Assembly (NCBI RefSeq): GCF_023184515.1
Contig: NZ_JAAHBP010000013.1
Span: forward strand, 216,140 to 280,139
Length of the DNA stretch: 64,000 nucleotides
Direction of reading: 5' to 3'
Source: Streptomyces sp. D2-8
Lineage (GTDB): Bacteria > Actinomycetota > Actinomycetes > Streptomycetales > Streptomycetaceae
The notes under the pieces were generated by a model, which worked only from the letters and a program-made list of their open reading frames with translations, did not search any database and had not been told where the DNA came from. Positions 14,055 to 22,866 of the stretch are shown here, in pieces. The position numbers and the translations under genes were made by a program. The number at the start of each line of letters is the position of its first letter. The stretch's first letter is position 1.

Positions 14055-15110
14055 GTGCAGGAACTCCACGACGCCCCCCTCGCCCCGCTGACGACCTTCC
14101 GGCTGGGCGGCCCCGCGACCCGGATGGTCACCGCGACGACGGACGACGAGGTGATCGCCGCCGTCCGCGAAGCCGACGAGGCGGGCACCCCGCTGCTGCT
14201 CATCGGCGGCGGCTCGAACCTGGTCATCGGCGACAAGGGCTTCGAGGGCACCGCTCTCGTCATCGCCACCAAGGGCTTCTCCCTCGACGGCACGACGCTG
14301 GAGCTGGCCGCCGGCGAGGTCTGGACCGACGCCGTCGCCCGCACGGTCGAGGCGGGCCTGGCCGGCGTCGAGTGCCTGGCCGGCATCCCCGGCTCGGCGG
14401 GCGCGACCCCCATCCAGAACGTCGGGGCGTACGGCCAGGAGGTCTCCTCCACGATCACCGAGGTCGTCGCCTACGACCGGACCACCGGCGAATCGGTCAC
14501 CCTGGCCAACGAGGACTGCGCCTTCTCCTACCGCCACAGCCGCTTCAAGTCCGCCCCCGAGCGTTACGTGGTCCTGCGCGTCCGCTTCCGTCTGGAGGAC
14601 GCCGACGGCCTCTCCGCCCCCCTCCGGTACGCGGAGACGGCCCGCGCCCTCGGTGTGGAACCGGGCGATCGCGTCCCGCTCGCGCAGGCCCGCGAGACGG
14701 TGCTCAAGCTGCGCGCGGGCAAGGGCATGGTTCTGGACCCCGAGGACCACGACACCTGGTCGGCCGGCTCCTTCTTCACCAACCCGATCCTCACGGACAC
14801 GGACTTCGCGACGTTCCGCGCACGCGTGCGTGACCGGCTCGGCGACGGGGTGGAGCCCCCCGCGTTCCCGGCCGGAGAGGGCCGCACCAAGACCTCCGCG
14901 GCCTGGCTGATCGACAAGGCGGGCTTCACGAAGGGCTACGGCGAGGGTCCGGCCCGCATCTCCACGAAGCACACGCTGGCGCTCACGAACCGGGGGAGCG
15001 CGACAACCGAGGACCTCCTCGCGCTGGCCCGTGAGGTCGTGGCCGGAGTCCGCGAGGCCTTCGGGATCACCCTGGTCAACGAGCCGGTGACGGTCGGGGT
15101 CAGCCTGTAG
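14055..15110 (+). CDS. murB: UDP-N-acetylenolpyruvoylglucosamine reductase
   Basis: FAD-dependent cytosolic enzyme that reduces enolpyruvyl-UDP-GlcNAc to UDP-MurNAc in peptidoglycan precursor synthesis. It has 351 residues. The FAD-binding motif LLIGGGSNLVIGDKGF (about residues 49-64), the conserved GIPGSAGATPIQNVGAYGQE, YRHSRFK, the catalytic-Ser segment WSAGSFFTNP and the terminal Glu in VNEPVTVG are all present. The GTG at 14055 gives VQELHDAPLAPLTTFRLGG, the normal N-terminus. It converges with add across strong hairpins. Confidence 0.97.
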   Translation: MQELHDAPLAPLTTFRLGGPATRMVTATTDDEVIAAVREADEAGTPLLLIGGGSNLVIGDKGFEGTALVIATKGFSLDGTTLELAAGEVWTDAVARTVEAGLAGVECLAGIPGSAGATPIQNVGAYGQEVSSTITEVVAYDRTTGESVTLANEDCAFSYRHSRFKSAPERYVVLRVRFRLEDADGLSAPLRYAETARALGVEPGDRVPLAQARETVLKLRAGKGMVLDPEDHDTWSAGSFFTNPILTDTDFATFRARVRDRLGDGVEPPAFPAGEGRTKTSAAWLIDKAGFTKGYGEGPARISTKHTLALTNRGSATTEDLLALAREVVAGVREAFGITLVNEPVTVGVSL

Positions 15111-15187
15111 GCACCGGGCCCCGGTGCTGGGGCCGGCTGGGTCCGCAACCCGGCGGCACGGGTGCCGCCGCGCCCACCCGTGCCGCC
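15111..15187. terminator. Paired hairpins between convergent murB and add
   Basis: A 7-bp hairpin (15111-15127) begins on the base after the murB stop. A perfect 13-bp stem follows (15152-15164 with 15175-15187, loop 10), containing GGCGGCACGGGTG. The rest of the gap to 15384 shows no gene. Confidence 0.65.
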
Positions 15188-15384
15188 CTCAGCGGCACGC
15201 ATGCCCGCAGCTGAGCGGGACCACGACGCGTCCGCACCCGCGTACGGCGAGAAGGGGCCGTGTCGGGGGGTGTCCGCCCGCAGCGGTTGGCGCGTCAGCG
15301 GAGAGTCAGTCGGCGTGAGACCCCCTCGTGCCGTTCCGAGGACGGACCCCCCGACGCGGCCCGACCCACCACGGCGACAGGGCG

Positions 15385-16416
15385 CTAAGACACCAGCCAG
15401 TCGTCCACCCCCGCCAGCAGCTTCGTCTTCACGCCCTCCGGCGCCGCAGACCCCCGGATCGACTGCCGCGCCACCTCCGCCAGCTCCGCGTCGGTGAACC
15501 CGTGGTGCCGCCGCGCGATCTCGTACTGCGCGGCGAGGCGCGACCCGAACAGCAACGGGTCGTCCGCGCCCAGCGCCAGCGGAACCCCCGCCTCGAACAA
15601 CGTCCGCAGCGGCACGTCCCCCGGCTTCTCGTACACCCCCAGCGCCACGTTCGACGCCGGGCACACCTCGCACGTCACCTGCCGGTCCGCCAGCCGCTTC
15701 ATCAGCCGCGGATCCTCCGCCGCCCGCACCCCGTGCCCCACCCGGGTCGCCCCCAGGTCGTCCAGACAGTCCCGTACCGACGACGGCCCCGACAGCTCGC
15801 CCCCGTGCGGCGCCGACAGCAGCCCGGCCTCACGCGCGATCCCGAACGCCCGGTCGAAGTCCCGCGCCATCCCCCGCCGCTCGTCGTTCGACAGCCCGAA
15901 GCCGACCACGCCCCGGTCCGCGTACCGCGCCGCCAGCCGCGCCAGCGTCCGCGCGTCCAGCGGGTGCTTCATCCGGTTCGCCGCGACCAGCACCCGCATC
16001 CCGAGCCCGGTCTCGCGCGACGTCGTCTCCACCGCGTCCAGGATGATCTCCAGCGCCGGAATCAGCCCGCCCAGCCGCGGCGCGTACGACGTCGGGTCGA
16101 CCTGGATCTCCAGCCACCCCGACCCGTCCCGCAGATCCTCCTCCGCGGCCTCCCGCACCAGCCGCTGGATGTCCTCCGGCTCCCGCAGACACGAACGCGC
16201 CGCGTCGTACAGCCGCTGAAAGCGGAACCAGCCCCGTTCGTCCGTCGCCCGCAGTCTCGGCGGTTCCCCGCCGACCAGCGCCTCGGTCAGCGCGTCGGGC
16301 AACCGCACCCCGTGCTTGTCGGCCAGTTCCAGCACGGTCGTGGGCCGCATCGACCCGGTGAAGTGCAGGTGCAGATGGGCTTTCGGCAGCTCAGAGACAT
16401 CACGTACACGCTCCAT
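15385..16416 (-). CDS. add: Adenosine deaminase
   Basis: Zinc hydrolase converting adenosine to inosine for purine salvage; 343 residues. The first metal motif is ELPKAHLHLHFTGSM. The catalytic region SAPHGGELSG replaces the usual HAGE with HGGE and keeps the Glu. GATRVGHGVRA carries the next His, and LALGADDPLLFGS has the paired Asp residues. The ATG at 16416 (MERVRDVSELPKAH) is chosen; the frame to 16512 crosses the aspC terminator and is unlikely. Related aminofutalosine or adenine deaminases are less likely alternatives. Confidence 0.93.
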   Translation of the reverse strand: MERVRDVSELPKAHLHLHFTGSMRPTTVLELADKHGVRLPDALTEALVGGEPPRLRATDERGWFRFQRLYDAARSCLREPEDIQRLVREAAEEDLRDGSGWLEIQVDPTSYAPRLGGLIPALEIILDAVETTSRETGLGMRVLVAANRMKHPLDARTLARLAARYADRGVVGFGLSNDERRGMARDFDRAFGIAREAGLLSAPHGGELSGPSSVRDCLDDLGATRVGHGVRAAEDPRLMKRLADRQVTCEVCPASNVALGVYEKPGDVPLRTLFEAGVPLALGADDPLLFGSRLAAQYEIARRHHGFTDAELAEVARQSIRGSAAPEGVKTKLLAGVDDWLVS

Positions 16417-16505
16417 CCCAGGATCCTGCCGTACGTCCCAGCCGTCCCGGTAGCTGTTTCCCCTTTCGTGGTCTTGCTCGCACAAAGAAACCGGCACAAA
16501 CAAAG

Positions 16506-16535
16506 GGGGCACATACCGAATCCGGTATGTGCCCC
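16506..16535 (-). terminator. Terminator of aspC
   Basis: A 13-bp stem (GGGGCACATACCG, 16506-16518, with 16523-16535) and the tetraloop AATC. On the minus strand it is followed by CTTTGTTTG, a U-rich tail, so it is oriented for the aspartate aminotransferase gene. Confidence 0.85.
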
Positions 16536-16550
16536 ACTCAGTGGGAAGCG

Positions 16551-17777
16551 TCAGTCCCTGGCCTCCGCCAGCAGCTTCTGGATCCGGCTCACACCCTCGA
16601 CCAGATCCTCGTCGCCCAGCGCGTACGACAGCCGCAGGTACCCGGGCGTACCGAACGCCTCACCCGGCACCACCGCGACCTCGGACTCCTCCAGGATCAG
16701 CGCGGCCAGCTCGACCGAGTCCTTGGGCCGCTTGCCCCGGATCTCCTTGTCGATCAGCGCCTTCACGGAGGGGTACGCGTAGAACGCCCCTTCCGGCTCC
16801 GGGCACACCACGCCGTCGATCTCGTTCAGCATCCGCACGATGGTCTTGCGGCGCCGGTCGAAGGCCTCACGCATCGTCGCCACGGCGTCGAGGTCACCGG
16901 AGACGGCGGCCAGCGCGGCGGCCTGGGCGACGTTGGACACGTTCGACGTGGCGTGCGACTGCAGGTTCGTCGCGGCCTTGACGACGTCCTTCGGGCCGAT
17001 GACCCACCCGACACGCCAGCCGGTCATCGCGTACGTCTTCGCGACACCGTTGACCACGATGCACTTGTCGCGCAGCTCGGGCAGCACCGCCGGCAGCGAC
17101 ACCGCGGAGGCGTCGCCGTAGACCAAGTGCTCGTAGATCTCGTCGGTCAGCACCCACAGGCCGTGCTCGACGGCCCAGCGGCCGATCGCCTCGGTCTCCT
17201 GCTCGCTGTAGACCGCGCCGGTCGGGTTCGACGGCGAGACGAAGAGGACGACCTTCGTCTTCTCCGTACGGGCCGCCTCCAGCTGCTCGACGCTCACCCG
17301 GTAGCCGGTCGTCTCGTCGGCGACGACCTCCACCGGGACACCCCCGGCCAGCCGGATCGACTCCGGGTACGTCGTCCAGTACGGCGCGGGCACGATGACC
17401 TCGTCACCCGGGTCGAGGATCGCGGCGAAGGCCTCGTAGATGGCCTGCTTGCCACCGTTGGTGACCAGGATCTCCGAGACGTCGGGCTCGTAGCCGGAGT
17501 CCCGCAGCGTCTTCGCGGCGATCGCGGCCTTCAGCTCGGGCAGACCACCGGCCGGCGTGTAGCGGTGGTACTTCGGGTTCTTGCAGGCCTCGATCGCGGC
17601 CTCGACGATGTAGTCGGGGGTCGGGAAGTCGGGCTCACCGGCGCCGAAGCCGATCACCGGCCGCCCTGCGGCCTTGAGGGCCTTGGCCTTGGCGTCCACG
17701 GCGAGGGTGGCGGACTCGGAGATCGCGCCGACTCGGGCGGAGACCCGGCGCTCGGTGGGAGGGGTTGCAGCGCTCAT
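16551..17777 (-). CDS. aspC: Pyridoxal-phosphate aspartate aminotransferase
   Basis: Class I/II aminotransferase of 408 residues that interconverts aspartate and oxaloacetate with 2-oxoglutarate/glutamate. The N-terminal GFGAGEPDFPTPDYI, the NPTGAVYSEQE region, TDEIYEHLVYGD and the PLP-lysine segment NGVAKTYAMTGWRVGW (Schiff-base Lys in VAKT) are typical of the subgroup Ib enzyme. The ATG at 17777 (MSAATPPTERR) is chosen over a longer frame to 17858 that has no support. It is divergent from tRNA-Trp/secE. Confidence 0.95.
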   Translation of the reverse strand: MSAATPPTERRVSARVGAISESATLAVDAKAKALKAAGRPVIGFGAGEPDFPTPDYIVEAAIEACKNPKYHRYTPAGGLPELKAAIAAKTLRDSGYEPDVSEILVTNGGKQAIYEAFAAILDPGDEVIVPAPYWTTYPESIRLAGGVPVEVVADETTGYRVSVEQLEAARTEKTKVVLFVSPSNPTGAVYSEQETEAIGRWAVEHGLWVLTDEIYEHLVYGDASAVSLPAVLPELRDKCIVVNGVAKTYAMTGWRVGWVIGPKDVVKAATNLQSHATSNVSNVAQAAALAAVSGDLDAVATMREAFDRRRKTIVRMLNEIDGVVCPEPEGAFYAYPSVKALIDKEIRGKRPKDSVELAALILEESEVAVVPGEAFGTPGYLRLSYALGDEDLVEGVSRIQKLLAEARD

Positions 17778-18083
17778 GGGCCCCATCGTTTCAGACTGGA
17801 AACGCGCGCGGCACGGGGGTTTCACAGACTGAACAACGTCGGGCAAATCCCTGAACAACCGTGCGGATCGCCCGCCCGGCCTGGGCGATCTTCAGCGGAT
17901 TCACGTCAGTCCGCTCCCCGTTCCGGAGGCGATCTTCCGCCAACGAGCCCTCCCGCGGGCCCTTTCTGTTCGACGACCGGCCGCAGAGCACGTACACTCT
18001 CACCTCGTTGGCCTTCAGCAGGCCGCGCCCGTTCGGTGCACACCACGCATCCGGATGGATGCGGTACGTTGGGGGACACACAA
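17778..18083. other. Divergent intergenic region aspC / tRNA-Trp
   Basis: No gene is seen. CGTTTC-N6-GAAACG at 17787-17804 and two direct copies of CTGAACAAC (17829-17837 and 17851-17859, offset 22 bp) lie near the aspC side. A TTCGAC-N18-TACACT promoter candidate for the tRNA-Trp-secE-nusG side lies at 17969-17998. Confidence 0.45.
17969..17998 (+). promoter_or_regulatory. Candidate promoter for tRNA-Trp-secE-nusG
   Basis: TTCGAC at 17969-17974 and TACACT at 17993-17998 with an 18-base spacer. The -10 is strong and the -35 moderate. It would give a leader of about 80 bases before the tRNA. Confidence 0.4.
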
Positions 18084-18156
18084 AGGGTCGTAGCTCAATT
18101 GGTAGAGCACTGGTCTCCAAAACCAGCGGTTGGGGGTTCAAGTCCCTCCGGCCCTG
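18084..18156 (+). tRNA. tRNA-Trp (CCA)
   Basis: A 73-base cloverleaf. Acceptor AGGGTCG pairs with CGGCCCT (18149-18155) with one T-G pair, discriminator G. The anticodon arm CTGGT-CTCCAAA-ACCAG gives CCA. The position before secE-nusG is conserved in actinomycetes. Confidence 0.96.
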
Positions 18157-18264
18157 CTACACACACCTTCGCCAGGATGTGTGCGCATGTACGTACAGCA
18201 ATGCACCGCCGTGCGGCTCAGACCGGGCGCGGCACGGCCACGACCCGGAATCAGGTGAGGACGA

Positions 18265-18549
18265 GTGACGGACGCCGTGGGCTCCATCGACATGCCTGAT
18301 GCCCAGGACGAGGCGCCGGAGTCCAAGAAGGCCCGCAAGGGCGGCAAGCGCGGCAAGAAGGGCCCGCTGAAGCGGCTTGCCCTCTTCTACCGCCAGATCG
18401 TCGCGGAACTGCGCAAGGTCGTCTGGCCGACCCGCAACCAGCTGACGACCTACACGACCGTGGTGATCATCTTCGTCGTCATCATGATCGGCCTGGTCAC
18501 CGTGATTGACTATGGGCTCAGCAACGCCGCCAAGTACGTGTTCGGCTGA
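18265..18549 (+). CDS. secE: Preprotein translocase subunit SecE
   Basis: A 94-residue single-span subunit that clamps the SecY channel. A Lys-rich cytosolic N-terminus is followed by the conserved FYRQIVAELRKVVWPTRNQL (about residues 42-61) and one membrane helix TVVIIFVVIMIGLVTVIDYG. The GTG at 18265 follows GAGGACGA. It is paired with nusG, as in nearly all bacteria. Confidence 0.96.
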   Translation: MTDAVGSIDMPDAQDEAPESKKARKGGKRGKKGPLKRLALFYRQIVAELRKVVWPTRNQLTTYTTVVIIFVVIMIGLVTVIDYGLSNAAKYVFG

Positions 18550-18629
18550 GCAGTCCGCGAAGAGCGCCGAGGTACCCGGCGCTCCTTTCGCATGTTCCAC
18601 CCCTATGTATCCAGGAAGAAGCAGCCACC

Positions 18630-19454
18630 GTGTCTGACCCGAACGTGAACGACGCCATCGAGCCGGTCGAGTCCGTCGAGGACGAGCTCGACATCGTCGA
18701 GGGCGCGGACAGCGAGGACACCGAGGCCTCCGCCGAGGTCGAGGCTGCCGACGCCGTCGCGGACGACGCCGCCGAGGCGGAGACCGAGGACGGCGAAGAG
18801 GCCGCGGAAGAACTCGAGGAAGAGCCCGAGGACGACCGCGACCCGATCGAGAAGCTCCGCGAGGAACTGCGGGTCCTGCCCGGCGAGTGGTACGTCATCC
18901 ACACCTACGCCGGCTACGAGAACCGCGTGAAGACCAACCTGGAGCAGCGCGCCGTCTCGCTGAACGTCGAGGACTACATCTTCCAGGCCGAGGTGCCGCA
19001 GGAAGAGGTCGTCCAGATCAAGAACGGCGACCGCAAGACGATCAAGCAGAACAAGCTTCCGGGCTACGTCCTCGTCCGCATGGACCTGACGAACGAGTCC
19101 TGGGGCGTCGTCCGCAACACCCCCGGCGTCACCGGCTTCGTGGGCAACGCCTACGACCCGTACCCGCTGACCCTGGACGAGATCGTCAAGATGCTCGCCC
19201 CCGAGGCCGAGGAGAAGGCCGCCCGCGAGGCCGCCGAGGCCGAGGGCAAGCCGGCTCCGCAGCGCAAGGTCGAGGTCCAGGTGCTGGACTTCGAGGTCGG
19301 CGACTCGGTCACCGTCACCGACGGCCCGTTCGCCACGCTGCAGGCGACCATCAACGAGATCAACCCGGACTCGAAGAAGGTCAAGGGCCTCGTCGAGATC
19401 TTCGGCCGCGAGACGCCGGTCGAGCTCTCCTTCGACCAGATCCAGAAGAACTAA
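18630..19454 (+). CDS. nusG: Transcription elongation/antitermination factor NusG
   Basis: A 274-residue factor that binds the RNA polymerase clamp and links it to Rho and the ribosome. The first 75 or so residues are a highly acidic extension typical of actinobacterial NusG. The NGN domain starts at GEWYVIHTYAGYENRVKTNL. An Ala/Glu-rich linker follows, and then the KOW domain FEVGDSVTVTDGPFATLQAT. The GTG at 18630 is used. The gene is followed by a U-tract terminator before rplK. Confidence 0.97.
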   Translation: MSDPNVNDAIEPVESVEDELDIVEGADSEDTEASAEVEAADAVADDAAEAETEDGEEAAEELEEEPEDDRDPIEKLREELRVLPGEWYVIHTYAGYENRVKTNLEQRAVSLNVEDYIFQAEVPQEEVVQIKNGDRKTIKQNKLPGYVLVRMDLTNESWGVVRNTPGVTGFVGNAYDPYPLTLDEIVKMLAPEAEEKAAREAAEAEGKPAPQRKVEVQVLDFEVGDSVTVTDGPFATLQATINEINPDSKKVKGLVEIFGRETPVELSFDQIQKN

Positions 19455-19476
19455 CTTCCGGACTCACTGCTTCCGC

Positions 19477-19522
19477 GCAGGTCAGGCGATCGCTCCGGCG
19501 TCCGTCTGACCTGCTCGGTTTT
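19477..19522 (+). terminator. Terminator between nusG and rplK
   Basis: GCAGGTCAG (19477-19485) pairs with 19506-19514 across a 20-base loop and is followed by TCGGTTTTT. It would separate the secE-nusG and rplK-rplA transcripts. Confidence 0.7.
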
Positions 19523-19620
19523 TGGCCGCGCATCTATACCCGTTATCGTTGTGCGGTATGCCTGCGTCCGGGTGGTCCCCGTGTGCAGGCAGGACCCGAA
19601 TCGAAAGGACCCGGAGAGCT

Positions 19621-20055
19621 ATGCCTCCCAAGAAGAAGAAGGTCACGGGGCTCATCAAGCTCCAGATCCAGGCCGGTGCCGCCAACCCGGCCCCGCCCGT
19701 CGGCCCCGCGCTGGGTCAGCACGGCGTGAACATCATGGAGTTCTGCAAGGCCTACAACGCCGCGACCGAGTCGCAGCGTGGCTGGGTGATCCCGGTGGAG
19801 ATCACGGTCTACGAGGACCGTTCCTTCACCTTCATCACCAAGACGCCGCCGGCCGCGAAGATGATCCTGAAGGCCGCGGGCATCGAGAAGGGCTCCGGCG
19901 AGCCGCACAAGACCAAGGTCGCGAAGATCACGCGTGACCAGGTCCGCGAGATCGCCACCACGAAGATGCCCGACCTCAACGCCAACGACCTGGACGCCGC
20001 CGAGAAGATCATCGCCGGCACCGCCCGTTCCATGGGCGTCACGGTCGAGGGCTGA
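19621..20055 (+). CDS. rplK: 50S ribosomal protein L11
   Basis: A 144-residue stalk-base protein that binds the GTPase-centre rRNA and is needed for RelA activation. It begins MPPKKKKVTGLIKLQIQAGA and carries the conserved PPVGPALGQHGVNIMEFCKA; the C-terminal domain ends ARSMGVTVEG. The proline-rich N-terminal domain, the thiostrepton-binding site, looks intact. The ATG at 19621 is chosen over the longer frame from 19522, which overlaps the nusG terminator. rplA follows 77 bases later. Confidence 0.97.
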   Translation: MPPKKKKVTGLIKLQIQAGAANPAPPVGPALGQHGVNIMEFCKAYNAATESQRGWVIPVEITVYEDRSFTFITKTPPAAKMILKAAGIEKGSGEPHKTKVAKITRDQVREIATTKMPDLNANDLDAAEKIIAGTARSMGVTVEG

Positions 20056-20132
20056 GCCCCAACCTCCATCAGCAGAAGTGGCGGGGCCTGCTCGGCCCGG
20101 ACCACGACTCCTAAGAATCCACAGGAGCAGTA

Positions 20133-20858
20133 GTGAGCAAGCGCAGCAAGTCCCTTCGCGCTGCGGACGCCAAGGTCGACCGGGAGAAGCTCTACGCCCC
20201 GCTCGAGGCCGTCCGTCTCGCCAAGGACACCTCCACGACCAAGTTCGACGGCACCGTCGAGGTCGCCTTCCGCCTGGGTGTCGACCCGCGCAAGGCCGAC
20301 CAGATGGTCCGTGGCACCGTGAACCTTCCGCACGGCACCGGCAAGACCGCCCGGGTCCTGGTCTTCGCGACCGGTGACCGTGCCGAGGCCGCGCGTGCCG
20401 CGGGCGCCGACATCGTCGGCGCCGACGAGCTGATCGACGAGGTGTCGAAGGGCCGTCTGGACTTCGACGCCGTCGTCGCCACCCCGGACCTCATGGGCAA
20501 GGTCGGCCGCCTCGGCCGCGTGCTCGGTCCGCGTGGTCTGATGCCGAACCCGAAGACCGGCACCGTCACCCCCGACGTGACCAAGGCCGTCACCGAGATC
20601 AAGGGCGGCAAGATCGAGTTCCGTGTCGACAAGCACGCGAACCTGCACTTCATCATCGGCAAGACGTCGTTCGACGACACCAAGCTGGTGGAGAACTACG
20701 GCGCGGCCCTGGAGGAGATCCTCCGTCTGAAGCCGTCCGCCGCCAAGGGTCGCTACATCAAGAAGGCCGCCATCAGCACCACGATGGGCCCCGGCATTCC
20801 GGTCGACTCGAACCGCACCCGCAACCTCCTCGTCGAGGAGGACCCGGCTGCGGTCTGA
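20133..20858 (+). CDS. rplA: 50S ribosomal protein L1
   Basis: A 241-residue L1-stalk protein that also represses its own operon in many bacteria. The conserved core GRLGRVLGPRGLMPNPKTGT (about residues 126-145) and GKTSFDDTKLVENYGAALEE are present. The GTG at 20133 follows AGGAGCAG. It ends the rplKA unit at a strong terminator. Confidence 0.97.
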   Translation: MSKRSKSLRAADAKVDREKLYAPLEAVRLAKDTSTTKFDGTVEVAFRLGVDPRKADQMVRGTVNLPHGTGKTARVLVFATGDRAEAARAAGADIVGADELIDEVSKGRLDFDAVVATPDLMGKVGRLGRVLGPRGLMPNPKTGTVTPDVTKAVTEIKGGKIEFRVDKHANLHFIIGKTSFDDTKLVENYGAALEEILRLKPSAAKGRYIKKAAISTTMGPGIPVDSNRTRNLLVEEDPAAV

Positions 20859-20881
20859 GCCTGAGGCTCACCCAACCGGTC

Positions 20882-20925
20882 ACGGGCCCCGCACCTCTTA
20901 CAGGTGCGGGGCCCGTTCCCTTTTC
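20882..20925 (+). terminator. Strong terminator of rplK-rplA
   Basis: A perfect 15-bp stem ACGGGCCCCGCACCT (20882-20896 with 20902-20916) and a 5-base loop, followed by TCCCTTTTCC. Confidence 0.88.
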
Positions 20926-20985
20926 CGGTACGTACGCCGGTGGCCTGGGTTAACGTGCGGGAACCGGATGCGATCGGGGGAACGT

Positions 20986-21843
20986 ATGCAGGGCACGACC
21001 GTGCGCCGTGTGGGCCTGGGGCTCGCGGTGGCGACCGCGCTGACAGGGGTGGCCGCCTGCACTTCTCAGGACTCCTCCGACGGCCCCGGCCAGGACGACC
21101 GCGCCGCGCGCGGCCGGACCCTCGCCGCCCTGCGCTCCGCCGAGCGCGCCACCGAGCACGCCGAGTCCGTCCGGGTCGAGTCCACGACGACCATGGGCTC
21201 GCTGATGTCCATGACCGCCGACGGCACCCTCGGCTGGAGCGACGGCATCACCGGCACCCTCACCATCAGGTACACCGGCGGCACCGTGGCCGACACCATG
21301 CGCCGGCTCGGCACCACCTCGATGGAGGCCCGCTACCTGCCCGAGGCGTACTACGCGCGCATGGGCGAGAAGTTCGCCGAACAGGCCGGCGGTAGGCACT
21401 GGATCCGGTACGCGTACGAGGACCTCGAAGCCCTCACCGGCGGCTCCGGTGCTCACCTCGGCGACCAGATGCGCAGCACCACGCCCAACCAGTCCGTGAA
21501 ACTCCTGCTGTCCTCCGGCGACGTCAGGAAGGTCGGCGAGGAGACCGTCCGCGGCCGGCCCACCACGCACTGGTCCGGCACCGTGACGGCGGCCGGCGTC
21601 GCCGATGCCGGCCTGAGGAAGCAGCTCACCGCGGCCGGGGTCACCACCGAGACCGTCGACATCTGGGTCGACAAGCGGAACCTGCTGGTCAAGAAAGTCG
21701 AGAAGGCGCGGATGACCACGGGCCTGATGACCCAGACCGCGCACTACGCCGACTACGGCGTGGCGGTCCGGGCCGAGCGGCCCCCGCGGTCCGACACCGG
21801 TGACTTCGAGGACCTGATGCGGAAGAAGACCGGTACGCCCTGA
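20986..21843 (+). CDS. Secreted lipoprotein (LppX/LprG-like fold suspected)
   Basis: A 285-residue predicted lipoprotein. The signal peptide RRVGLGLAVATALTGVAAC ends in the lipobox VAAC, so Cys25 would be lipidated. The mature part begins with a Ser/Asp/Gly-rich linker and then an alternating beta pattern reminiscent of LolA/LppX-type lipid-binding proteins (for example VRVESTTTMGSLMSMTADGT). The ATG at 20986 follows GGGGGAAC; ATG 20968 is possible. Streptomycetes usually have lipoprotein genes between rplA and rplJ, and their role is unknown. Confidence 0.85.
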   Translation: MQGTTVRRVGLGLAVATALTGVAACTSQDSSDGPGQDDRAARGRTLAALRSAERATEHAESVRVESTTTMGSLMSMTADGTLGWSDGITGTLTIRYTGGTVADTMRRLGTTSMEARYLPEAYYARMGEKFAEQAGGRHWIRYAYEDLEALTGGSGAHLGDQMRSTTPNQSVKLLLSSGDVRKVGEETVRGRPTTHWSGTVTAAGVADAGLRKQLTAAGVTTETVDIWVDKRNLLVKKVEKARMTTGLMTQTAHYADYGVAVRAERPPRSDTGDFEDLMRKKTGTP

Positions 21844-21950
21844 GGGCCCGTCGCCGGAGATGACGCCCGCGGCGGCCGTCGCGAGATGTTCAAGGAGCTG
21901 GAGCAGGGCTGAACGGCCCTGCGCTGTTCCGCCGTACGGGGCGGATTTGC

Positions 21951-22160
21951 TTGACGGCGATCCGTTCCCGTACTCTCCTACAGAAGCCAAAGACCGCTGG
22001 TCGTTACCGCGCGCTCATCAGAGGGCGTGGTGGCCGAAGGATCCGCTGAACGGCGGACGACCCGCGCAGGTGACACTGGAGAAGCTCCCGCAACCCGCCG
22101 CCTCGCGCGTGCGTGAAACCGGTCGAGCTACGCCCCGTGCGCCTGCGCCGGGGCGTTTCG
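21951..22160 (+). promoter_or_regulatory. Ribosomal L10 leader with attenuator
   Basis: The stretch between the lipoprotein gene and rplJ begins with a TTGACG box at 21951. It contains a long structured leader and ends in a hairpin ACGCCCCG/CGGGGCGT (22130-22137 with 22149-22156) followed by TTCGTTTTCC. In many bacteria the L10(L12)4 complex binds such a leader and switches it to the terminated form. The promoter spacing is not ideal, so the exact start is unclear. Confidence 0.6.
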
Positions 22161-22221
22161 TTTTCCCCAGTCCTCCTTCGGGTCCGCGCGGTCCGAATCA
22201 CCCGGAAGGAGGCCGAGGCTC

Positions 22222-22752
22222 ATGGCGAGGCCAGACAAGGTCGATGCCGTCGAGGAGATGCGGGACAAGTTCCGCAACTCCAACGCTGCCGTCGTTACCG
22301 CGTACACCGGTCTCACCGTCGCGCAGCTCCAGAAGCTGCGTCGTTCACTCGGTGAGAACGCTCAGTACCGTGTGGCGAAGAACACGCTGACCAAGATTGC
22401 GGCCAACGAGGCCGGGATCACGACGCTGGACGACCTCTTTGCGGGTTCGTCGGCCGTCGCCTTCGTGACCGGTGACCCGGTCGAGGCGGCGAAGGGTCTC
22501 CGTGACTTCGCCAAGGACAACCCCAGTCTCGTCATCAAGGGCGGCGTCCTTGACGGCAAGGCGATGTCCGCCGATGAGATCAAGAAGCTTGCGGACCTCG
22601 AGTCCCGCGAGGTTCTGCTCTCCAAGCTGGCCGGTGCCATGAAGGGCAAGCAGTCCCAGGCTGCCTCTGTCTTCCAGGCGCTGCCGTCGAAGCTCGTCCG
22701 CACCGTGGACGCGCTCCGTGCCAAGCAGGACGAGCAGGGCGGTGCCGAGTAA
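22222..22752 (+). CDS. rplJ: 50S ribosomal protein L10
   Basis: A 176-residue stalk base protein that anchors L7/L12 dimers. It begins MARPDKVDAVEEMRDKFRNS and contains AVVTAYTGLTVAQLQKLRRS and YRVAKNTLTKIAANEAG; the C-terminal helix that binds L12 ends in KQDEQGGAE. The ATG at 22222 follows GGAAGGAGG. It is probably autoregulated through the upstream leader. Confidence 0.97.
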   Translation: MARPDKVDAVEEMRDKFRNSNAAVVTAYTGLTVAQLQKLRRSLGENAQYRVAKNTLTKIAANEAGITTLDDLFAGSSAVAFVTGDPVEAAKGLRDFAKDNPSLVIKGGVLDGKAMSADEIKKLADLESREVLLSKLAGAMKGKQSQAASVFQALPSKLVRTVDALRAKQDEQGGAE

Positions 22753-22866
22753 CTCGGCTCGCATCCCGGCCGCCGCTGCCTGAATGCGGCGACCGTAGCG
22801 GGCCACACGTACGCCCGCCTCACATGTACATCCGGCACCTGCCGAATTAGTGGAAGGACCGCCATC

